Shown here: positions 54,984-61,733 of the stretch, one piece after another
How positions within the stretch are numbered: position 1 is the stretch's first letter
How the letters are laid out: each line of letters begins with the position of its first letter
Source: JADJPG01 sp964491875
GTDB lineage: Bacteria > Verrucomicrobiota > Verrucomicrobiia > Limisphaerales > JADJPG01
Length of the DNA: 64,000 bases
Assembly: GCA_964491875.1 (NCBI GenBank)
Contig: CAZBIC010000003.1
Location: forward strand, 1-64,000
Reading direction: 5' to 3'
The notes under the pieces: model-generated
Told to the model about the DNA's origin: nothing
Databases searched by the model: none
The model's input: only the letters and a program-made list of their open reading frames with translations
Position numbers and translations under genes: made by a program

Positions 54984-56297
54984 ATGAACGCGACAACTTC
55001 GCATCTCAAGAATCTCGATTACTCCGTGGTGCAGCAATGCATGCACTGCGGGCTCTGCCTGCCGACCTGCCCGACCTACGACGCCACCAAGGTGGAACGC
55101 AACAGCCCGCGCGGTCGCATCGCGCTGATGCGTTCCATTGCCGATGGCAAGCTGGAGGCGACAAAGACCTTCGCGGACGAAATGTACTTCTGCCTCGGCT
55201 GTCTCGCTTGCATGACGGCTTGTCCGGCGGGCGTGAACTACGCCGAGCTGTTCGAGCACGCGCGGGCGGAAGCGGAGCAGAGCGGCGTTCTCGATTCGCC
55301 GAAGCGCAGCGTGATTCGCGGCTTCACCTTGCGCTGGCTGTTCATGGACCTGAGCCGGCTGCAGCTCGTCGGGCATGTGATGAGGCTTTATCAGCAGCTC
55401 GGTTTGCAGGCGTTCATCCGGCGCTCCGGCGTGATGAAGCTGATGCCGAAACGGCTGCGGGAGCTGGAGGCGATGACGCCGACGGTGCAGGACAAGTTTT
55501 CTTGCGACCTGATTGAGCCCATCACACCGCCGACCGGCGGGAAGAAGTATCGCGTGGCGATGCTGGTGGGCTGCGCGCAGGATTTGATCTTCAGCGACGT
55601 GAACCGCGACACCGTGGAAGTTCTCGCCCAGAACGACTGCGAAGTGATTACTCCTGCCGACCAGAGTTGCTGCGGCTCGCTGCACGCGCACAACGGTGAA
55701 TGGGAACTGGCGCAGCGTCTCGCGCGGAGGAACATCGACCAGTTTCCGCCTGAGCAGTTCGACGCGATTATCACCAACGCCGGCGGCTGCGGCTCGCACT
55801 TGAAACACTACGCGAAGCTCCTGGAAGGCGACGCTGCCTACGAGGCGCGTGCTCATGAGTGGGACCGCAAGGTGAAAGACATTCACGAGTGGCTCGCGCA
55901 GATTGGAATCAAGGCGCCGGCGTCCAACGCCGCGGCGGAACAGGTCGTCACGTATCACGAGAGCTGTCACCTGTGTCACGGTCAAAAGATCGTGAACCAG
56001 CCGCGGCAGATGCTGAAGGCGATTCCGGGCGTGAAGCTCGTCGAGCTCTTCGAGTCGAACTGGTGCTGCGGCAGCGCGGGTATCTACAACATCACGCAGC
56101 CGGAGATGGCGGGCGAACTTTTGGAGCGCAAGATGAAGCACATTCGGACGACGAAGTGCGAAGTGGTGGCGACGGGCAATCCGGGCTGCCTGCTGCAGAT
56201 CGTGAATGGCGCGAAGAAGGAAGGCCTGCCGCTGCGCGTCGCGCATCCGGTGACGCTGCTCGCGGAGGCGTATCGCCGGGACAACGGCGCTCAGTAG
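54984..56297 (+). CDS. glcF: Glycolate oxidase iron-sulfur subunit, GlcF-like
   Basis: A 437-residue protein. Two [4Fe-4S] sites have Cys19/22/25/29 (CMHCGLCLPTCP) and Cys70/73/76/80 (CLGCLACMTACP), followed by two CCG domains (SCCGSLHAHNGEW and NWCCGSAGIYN). It matches GlcF, which passes electrons from glycolate oxidation, and related lactate or glycerol-3-phosphate subunits; the flavin subunits GlcD and GlcE are not in the window, so the substrate is unproven. The ATG at 54984 was chosen as it begins just before the first cluster domain. Confidence 0.9.
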   Translation: MNATTSHLKNLDYSVVQQCMHCGLCLPTCPTYDATKVERNSPRGRIALMRSIADGKLEATKTFADEMYFCLGCLACMTACPAGVNYAELFEHARAEAEQSGVLDSPKRSVIRGFTLRWLFMDLSRLQLVGHVMRLYQQLGLQAFIRRSGVMKLMPKRLRELEAMTPTVQDKFSCDLIEPITPPTGGKKYRVAMLVGCAQDLIFSDVNRDTVEVLAQNDCEVITPADQSCCGSLHAHNGEWELAQRLARRNIDQFPPEQFDAIITNAGGCGSHLKHYAKLLEGDAAYEARAHEWDRKVKDIHEWLAQIGIKAPASNAAAEQVVTYHESCHLCHGQKIVNQPRQMLKAIPGVKLVELFESNWCCGSAGIYNITQPEMAGELLERKMKHIRTTKCEVVATGNPGCLLQIVNGAKKEGLPLRVAHPVTLLAEAYRRDNGAQ

Positions 56298-56325
56298 ATC
56301 GAAGTGCCAGGAAGACAGATCATGG

Positions 56326-56399
56326 TAGGGCGCGTCGCTCCGCGCGCGCTGCTTGGATGCTGACTTTGACGAACGACGCGCGCGGAGCGCCGCGCCCTA
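56326..56399. repeat. 23-bp near-perfect inverted repeat between convergent genes
   Basis: Arms 56326-56348 (TAGGGCGCGTCGCTCCGCGC...) and 56377-56399 are reverse complements with one mismatch in 23, separated by 28 bases. It lies 28 bp past the glcF stop and 19 bp before the stop of the convergent HlyD gene. It could act as a bidirectional terminator; the look is that of a dispersed REP-like element. Confidence 0.85.
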
Positions 56400-56418
56400 G
56401 CTTCAACTGTCAGCGAGC

Positions 56419-57618
56419 TCACATCTTCACCACGCTGATGCGCAGGCCGTCTTTGATGCGGTCGCCGGGGTAGAGGATTACTTCATCGCCTTCCTTCAGG
56501 CCTTCGAGAATCTCCGTCTCGGTCGTGCTGGCGCGGCCGACTTTCACCGGGCGGAGCTCGGCGTGATCGCCGGCGATGACGTAGGCGTGCCACTGGTCAC
56601 CACGACGAAAGATGGCGCCGTTCGGCACCTTCAACGCCTGCTCCTTCTGCCAAGTGATGATGCGCGCCTCGACGCGGAAGTTGTCTCCGAGACTGCCGCG
56701 CTGGGCGACGGGCGTGAGCAAATCAGCCACGACATAGACGCGCTGTTCCTCGACGCCGAGTGCGGAGACTTTCGTGAACGCGGCGGGTTCCACGAAGCGC
56801 ACGGTGGCCTGCAGCGGTTCGGGTCCGCCCCATTGTTCCAGCTCCACGGGCGTGCCCGGTTTGATCATCGCGCCGTCGCGGGAGAGCGCTTCAATGATGA
56901 CTTCGAGATCGTTCGGGTCACCGATTTCCAGAAGCGGCGTGCCGACGACAACCGCGCGCGAGCTTTCCTCGAAGACTTTCAACACGCGACCGGTTACCGG
57001 CGAATTTAGTTCGATGGGCGGGCGGGTGGCCGCGGTCGAGTTCGAGAACTCCAGCAGTTCGGCTTCGGCCTGGCGTAGCGCGGCTTCGGCGGCGGTGAGT
57101 TCGCGGGCGGCCGAGGTTTCGCGCCACTGGATTTGCTCCAGTTCCTGCGTGGACACGGTTTTCTCCTGATAGAGCTTTTCGTTCCGGCGCAGTTCACTGG
57201 CGGCATATTTCTGCTGGGCCTTGGCGCGTTCGAGTTGCGCGGCGGCGCTGTCGCGCTTGGCTTCGGCGAGCGTGCGCGTGCGGGCGTCGAGCAGCGCGGG
57301 GCTGATCGGATCAATCACGGCTACGACGGTCTGGGTGGAGGTAATCTCGGCGCCGGCCTTGAACGGAATGCGGCGGACCTGTCCGGCGACGGGCGCGGAG
57401 ACGACGTAGCGCTGGCGGATGCGAGTCTTGCCTTCCTCGTTCACGGTGGCGCGGAGTTTGCCAACGGAGACGCGCGCGGTTTCGACCGGCGCGGGCTTGG
57501 GCCAGAGTCCGGCGACGATGAGGGCGACGAGTACGATGACGCTGAGGTAGGGCAGCCAGCTGCGCCGACGATGGCCGTTGGCGTTTGTGCGTTTCGGAGA
57601 AGGAGTGGTCGGGTTCAT
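56419..57618 (-). CDS. HlyD/DevB-family membrane-fusion protein
   Basis: A 399-residue periplasmic adaptor. It has an N-terminal membrane anchor (SWLPYLSVIVLVALIVAGLW), a biotinyl-lipoyl-like domain (SAPVAGQVRRIPFKAGAEI), a long alpha-helical hairpin (about 110-190), and a beta domain ending in EGLKEGDEVILYPGDRIKDGLR. It links an inner-membrane ABC exporter to an outer-membrane channel. The ATG at 57618 is chosen. It is the last gene of the ATPase-permease-adaptor set, separated from the permease by a palindromic repeat. Confidence 0.92.
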   Translation of the reverse strand: MNPTTPSPKRTNANGHRRRSWLPYLSVIVLVALIVAGLWPKPAPVETARVSVGKLRATVNEEGKTRIRQRYVVSAPVAGQVRRIPFKAGAEITSTQTVVAVIDPISPALLDARTRTLAEAKRDSAAAQLERAKAQQKYAASELRRNEKLYQEKTVSTQELEQIQWRETSAARELTAAEAALRQAEAELLEFSNSTAATRPPIELNSPVTGRVLKVFEESSRAVVVGTPLLEIGDPNDLEVIIEALSRDGAMIKPGTPVELEQWGGPEPLQATVRFVEPAAFTKVSALGVEEQRVYVVADLLTPVAQRGSLGDNFRVEARIITWQKEQALKVPNGAIFRRGDQWHAYVIAGDHAELRPVKVGRASTTETEILEGLKEGDEVILYPGDRIKDGLRISVVKM

Positions 57619-57637
57619 GAGAAAGCGATGCGGAAAG

Positions 57638-57855
57638 AATCCCAACGGGATTCAGGCGCTAGGCCCAGGGTTGCGACGCAGGAGCTACCCTGGGTCAAAT
57701 GGGTGCGAAGTGTAATCAACCCCAACGGGGTTGCAGAAAAATCAAGCGGGACGACTCGGTCGCAACCCCGTTGGGGTTGTTTGCTCTGGCCGGCTCGACC
57801 CAAGGTAGTCGCTTCGCTCCAACCTTGGGCTGGAGGCCGCAATCCCTTTGGGATT
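57638..57855. repeat. Compound nested palindromic repeat between adaptor and permease genes
   Basis: Three nested pairs of short palindromes are arranged symmetrically. Outer: AATCCCAACGGGATT (57638-57652) and AATCCCTTTGGGATT (57841-57855). Middle: CCCAGGG/CCCTGGG (57664-57694) and ACCCAAGGT/AACCTTGGG (57798-57829). Inner: CAACCCCAACGGGGTTG (57717-57733) and CAACCCCGTTGGGGTTG (57763-57779). It fills the gap between the HlyD and permease genes and interrupts their mRNA. Similar blocks are spread through Planctomycetes and Verrucomicrobia genomes as I recall. No transposase is visible. Confidence 0.8.
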
Positions 57856-57898
57856 GGCCTACGGCGCGGACGGAATTCTATGGCGCGGTTCTTCATCT

Positions 57899-60265
57899 CT
57901 ATTCCGGTGCCTTCAAGGCGCTCACGAGGTCGAGGTTCTTCAAGGTGCGCAGCACGACGAGCGCGGAGAGTGTCGAGGCCGTCGCGACCACCGACACCGC
58001 GAAGGCGTAGTTGCGCAGGGTGAAGACGGTAGGGAGGCGGACCGTTTCGGTGTTCACCGCCTGCAGAATACCGGTGGCGAGGAACGTCCCGAAGGCCAGC
58101 CCCAGCGGTACTGCGATGAGCGAGAGGATGACGAGTTCCGTGACGAGCACGCCGCCGACTTCGCGTTGTGAGAAGCCGATGACGCGCAGCGTGGCGAGCT
58201 CGCGTCCGCGTTCGGCGAGCGAGATGCGCGCGTTGTTGTAAACCACGCCAAAGGCCACGATGGTCGCGAACGTGAGGTAGATGGTTTGAATCAGCCCGAT
58301 GCTCGCGGCGGTGGTCTTGCGGAAGTTCGCGCGGAGCGATTCCTTCACGACCACCCAGCTCACGCGCGGCTGTTCCTTCAACTCTCGGAGAAACTCCTGC
58401 CAGCGCAAGCCATCCACGCGGAAGCTCGCGCCGGTAATGATGTCGCCTTCGCCGAGGAGCCGGTTCAACGCGCGTCGGTCCATGTGCGCGACGAGTCCGG
58501 CAAAGTCTTCGCTGAAACCGACGAGCGGTACGTTCACCTTGCGGCGGCGGCCTTCGAGGAACTCGACGGTGACTTGATCGCCGAGCTTCGCGCCGAGCAC
58601 TTCGGCGAGCTTTGAGGACACAACCATCCCTTCGGCCGGCACTTCGACGATGCGATAGTTCGCGTCGATCACGCGCTGGTGGACGCCGTCGGGATCGACG
58701 CCTTGAATGGCGAGCTGGCGGCGACGCTGGCCGAAGTGAATTCGCGCGAACGCGTAGCGGAACGGCTCGATGCTCATCACGCCGGGCAGCTGGCGGAGCG
58801 GGAACTTGGCGGACTCGCTGTCCGGTTCGACGAGGCCGATGCTCACGTCCTGGCGTTGCACGGTGTCCCACTGGAACTCGAGGATCTGCCCGACGCTATC
58901 GCGGAAACAATTCGGGATGATGAGAATGCCCGTGGCGAGCGCAAGTCCGGCGACGGTGAAGAAAACCTGCATCGGCTTGCGTTCGAGATTGCGGACGGCG
59001 ATGCGGAAGGTGTTCGAGAAAAAGTGCGCGATGCCGGTGCGTTCGATGAGCGACGGACGGTAGTTCGCGGGCGGCTCCGGGCGCATGGCTTCGGCGGGCG
59101 GGAGCTTGGCAGCGCGGCGCACCGAGCTGAGCACGCCGAGCGTGGCGGCAAACGCGGCGACGATGAGCGCGGTGCCGAGCGCGGAGTAATCGAGGTCGAA
59201 GCCGAGTGCCGGGAAGCGGAAGAACATCTTGTACATCTGCACGAGCTGCGAGCCGAGTCCGATGCCGCCGAGCGCGCCCGCGATGGTGCCGACGATGACG
59301 AAGGCAAACGCGAACTTGAGGTAGTGAAACGCGATGTCGCGATTCGCAAAGCCGAAGGCTTTGAGGATGGCGATCTGGTCGCGTTGCAGCGCGAGGAGAC
59401 GCGAGAGCACGGCGTTGGTCATGAACGCGGCGACGCTGAGAAAGACGAGCGGGAAACCGAACGAAAGGATGGTCAGCACGCGGATTTCGTCCGAGACGCG
59501 GATGTGCGACGGATGATCCGAGCGACCGTGCGCGCCGCGTCCGCCGTAAGGTAGGAGGAGGCGATCCAGTTCCGCGATGATGTTGCGTTCGCTGGCTCCG
59601 GGCGCGAGCGAGAGCACGGCGGAATTGAACGCGCCGTCCAGGTCATAGGCGTTGGCGAGTTCTTCGTAAGGCATCCAGAAAATGCCGTAGGTGCGGTTGT
59701 CGGGCAGCGCGGAGCCGGGTCGCGATTCGAAGATGTATTCGGGCGAGAGAACGATGCCGGAGATGCGCGACTTCTGGAGGCGCCCGTTGATCACCATGGT
59801 GATGTTGTCGCCGGGCTTGAGATGGTTCGCCTCCGCGAAGGCTTCGCCCACGAGCACTTCGCCGCGGCGACCGGGCTTGAGCCATTCGCCGGCGCGGAGG
59901 AAGAGGCGGTTCAGCTCCGTCTCGCGGAAGTCTGGCACGGAACGGACGAGGCCGGTGGCAGGTTCGTCGAGTCCGGAGATGTCGAGCGTGACCTGGACGG
60001 AAACGCCGGGCTCAACGGCCGCGACGCCGGGGATTGTGCGAATGCGTTCAGCGAGCGAAAGCGGGGCGCGTTTGAGTCCGGCGAAGACATCGGCGAAGCG
60101 ATGGGCACGGTAGTATTCCTCGCGCGTGCTCTCCAGCGAATGGATGAGGCTGCGCGACATGATGAGCATCGCCAGCCCGCACGCCATTACGAGCGATACC
60201 GCGATGGCCTGGCCTTTCATGCGGCGCAGGTCGCGGAGGAGTTTGCGGTCGAGGTGGGCGAGCAT
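57899..60265 (-). CDS. ABC transporter permease, FtsX-like (DevC/MacB type)
   Basis: A 788-residue membrane protein with eight or so predicted membrane segments: one at 18-36, a cluster around 270-385, one near 430-450, and a C-terminal cluster (about 665-775). The two large loops are periplasmic. Both coupling regions are recognisable (LALQRDQIAILKAFGFANRDI and ERGRELATLRVIGFSQREV). Its likely partners are the HlyD protein and the ATPase of the same strand, all expected to form one exporter. The ATG at 60265 (MLAHLDRKLLRDLRRMKG) is used. The substrate is unknown. Confidence 0.92.
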   Translation of the reverse strand: MLAHLDRKLLRDLRRMKGQAIAVSLVMACGLAMLIMSRSLIHSLESTREEYYRAHRFADVFAGLKRAPLSLAERIRTIPGVAAVEPGVSVQVTLDISGLDEPATGLVRSVPDFRETELNRLFLRAGEWLKPGRRGEVLVGEAFAEANHLKPGDNITMVINGRLQKSRISGIVLSPEYIFESRPGSALPDNRTYGIFWMPYEELANAYDLDGAFNSAVLSLAPGASERNIIAELDRLLLPYGGRGAHGRSDHPSHIRVSDEIRVLTILSFGFPLVFLSVAAFMTNAVLSRLLALQRDQIAILKAFGFANRDIAFHYLKFAFAFVIVGTIAGALGGIGLGSQLVQMYKMFFRFPALGFDLDYSALGTALIVAAFAATLGVLSSVRRAAKLPPAEAMRPEPPANYRPSLIERTGIAHFFSNTFRIAVRNLERKPMQVFFTVAGLALATGILIIPNCFRDSVGQILEFQWDTVQRQDVSIGLVEPDSESAKFPLRQLPGVMSIEPFRYAFARIHFGQRRRQLAIQGVDPDGVHQRVIDANYRIVEVPAEGMVVSSKLAEVLGAKLGDQVTVEFLEGRRRKVNVPLVGFSEDFAGLVAHMDRRALNRLLGEGDIITGASFRVDGLRWQEFLRELKEQPRVSWVVVKESLRANFRKTTAASIGLIQTIYLTFATIVAFGVVYNNARISLAERGRELATLRVIGFSQREVGGVLVTELVILSLIAVPLGLAFGTFLATGILQAVNTETVRLPTVFTLRNYAFAVSVVATASTLSALVVLRTLKNLDLVSALKAPE

Positions 60266-60300
60266 CTCAGCGGGGAACGCGAACGCGGCAGACGTTCAAG

Positions 60301-60331
60301 TTGACCGGGTAAAGCCGATAACAGATAGTAT
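60301..60331 (+). promoter_or_regulatory. Possible promoter of the toxin-antitoxin pair
   Basis: TTGACC at 60301-60306 and TAGTAT at 60326-60331 resemble -35 and -10 boxes, with a spacer of 19 bases, which is longer than usual. The -10-like box lies only five bases from the antitoxin ATG, so the transcript would be leaderless or nearly so. Confidence 0.3.
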
Positions 60332-60336
60332 CAACC

Positions 60337-60549
60337 ATGAGTGTTGCTGAATTGAAACGAGCAGTGGACGAGCTTACCGATGAAGAGCGGTTGGATTTGG
60401 CTGCATACCTCAACTGGCAGACGCTCAAGAGTGATCCAGAGTGGCAGACGGAGTTGGGCCGGCGCTTGGATCGATCTCTAGCCGGGCAGGGATATTCCGC
60501 TGCTGCCCTAAAGGAAACGCACGAACGTCTGTCCTCTGAAGGCAGGTGA
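60337..60549 (+). CDS. Antitoxin-like protein of a type II toxin-antitoxin pair
   Basis: A 70-residue, charged, helical protein (MSVAELKRAVDELTDEERLDLAAYL) resembling addiction-module antitoxins of the PF09720-like kind, which bind and neutralise a ParE/RelE toxin. The stop overlaps the toxin GTG start by 4 bases (GTGA), the usual arrangement. It lies in the 579-bp gap between permease and ATPase genes of the opposite strand. Family assignment is tentative because the protein is short. Confidence 0.75.
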   Translation: MSVAELKRAVDELTDEERLDLAAYLNWQTLKSDPEWQTELGRRLDRSLAGQGYSAAALKETHERLSSEGR

Positions 60550-60827
60550 TTTCGCCCTACACATACACCGTCGATGCGGCGGTGTTGGAACGGTTCAGTC
60601 TTTCCACCAAGAAACAACGTGAGACGTTGCTTCGTATCTTCGACCAACTGGCGGAGAATCCCTTCCTCGAAGGCGAATTCATCATCCAAGATTCCAGCGG
60701 TCGCCCGCTTCAAGTCCGGCGATTCGGCATCTGGGTTGTGACGTATTGGCCTGAGCACCTTGGGCGACAGGTTCACATCCTGTCGGTTACTCCTCCTGCC
60801 GGGAATCTTCCGGGCGTGTCGCGTTAG
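60546..60827 (+). CDS. ParE/RelE-like toxin of a type II toxin-antitoxin pair
   Basis: A 93-residue protein with the strand-helix pattern of RelE/ParE toxins: an N-terminal helix region (STKKQRETLLRIFDQLAENPF), then strands GRPLQVRRFGIWVVTYW and a last one HILSVTPP. Members act as ribosome-dependent RNases or gyrase inhibitors; the residues that separate these cannot be picked here. The GTG start overlaps the antitoxin stop. Its stop is 17 bp from the convergent ATPase stop. Confidence 0.72.
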   Translation: MISPYTYTVDAAVLERFSLSTKKQRETLLRIFDQLAENPFLEGEFIIQDSSGRPLQVRRFGIWVVTYWPEHLGRQVHILSVTPPAGNLPGVSR

Positions 60828-60844
60828 TCGATCCGTCTTCATCA

Positions 60845-61579
60845 TCACCAATTGAGGCTCGACACCTCCACGCGGCGTTCATTGCGGTGGATGTGATGCA
60901 CCTTGCCGTCGGAGAAATGGATCACGCGATCGGCCATGCCGGCCATGACGGCGTTGTGCGTGATGATGACGGTGAGCGTGCCGAGCTCGCGGTTCGCGCG
61001 CTCAACCGCTTCCAGCACGACGATGCCGGTCTTCACGTCGAGCGCGCCGGTGGGTTCGTCGCAGAGGAGAACTTCCGGGCGCTTGGCGATGGCGCGGGCG
61101 ATGGCGACGCGTTGCTGTTCACCGCCGGAGAGCTGGGCCGGAAAGTGATCGAGGCGCGGCGCAAGGCCGACCATCTCGAGCGCCTGCTCGGGCGGCATCG
61201 GGTCGCGGGCGATCTCAGTGATGAGTGCGACGTTCTCGCGGGCGGTAAGGCTGGGGATGAGATTGTAGAACTGGAAGATGAACCCCACGCTGTCGCGCCG
61301 ATAGCGTGTGAGCTGAGCCTCGTTGGCGTGGGTGAGATCCAGGTCGCGATACCACAATTCGCCCGAAGTCGGCACGTCGAGTCCGCCGATCTGATTCAGC
61401 AACGTGGTCTTGCCGCTGCCGGATGGCCCGAGCAACACGATGAGTTCTCCGGCATATAGATCGAGATCGACGCCCGCGAGCGCGCGGACTTCGGCAGTGC
61501 CGGCACCGTAGGTCTTGGTTAATCCCCGCGCGCGGAAGACGGGTTCGAAATCTGAAATGGCAGTTGAGCGTTCGGTCAC
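60845..61579 (-). CDS. ABC transporter ATP-binding protein (DevA/MacB type)
   Basis: About 244 residues with Walker A GPSGSGKTTLL, signature LSGGEQQRVAIARAI, Walker B LLCDEPTGALD and switch His in VIITHNAV. The GTG at 61579 (VTERSTAISDFEPV) is chosen; the frame is open much further upstream but that part has no protein-like content. The ATPase should drive the permease and HlyD adaptor on the same strand downstream, but a toxin-antitoxin pair on the other strand lies between. It is divergent from the esterase gene (154 bp). Confidence 0.9.
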   Translation of the reverse strand: MTERSTAISDFEPVFRARGLTKTYGAGTAEVRALAGVDLDLYAGELIVLLGPSGSGKTTLLNQIGGLDVPTSGELWYRDLDLTHANEAQLTRYRRDSVGFIFQFYNLIPSLTARENVALITEIARDPMPPEQALEMVGLAPRLDHFPAQLSGGEQQRVAIARAIAKRPEVLLCDEPTGALDVKTGIVVLEAVERANRELGTLTVIITHNAVMAGMADRVIHFSDGKVHHIHRNERRVEVSSLNW

Positions 61580-61733
61580 AATGGCGCCGGGGTCGGGCGT
61601 GGAGGAAGTATTGTGCCTTCCGGACGTTCTGCCAATGCAACTATTGGAGTAGTGGCCCGCCTGCGCTGTTGACAGCTGTTTTCTGTGCGTGAGCGGTTGC
61701 GCCGGTGGGCGGGATGGCAGTAGCGTGCCGCGC

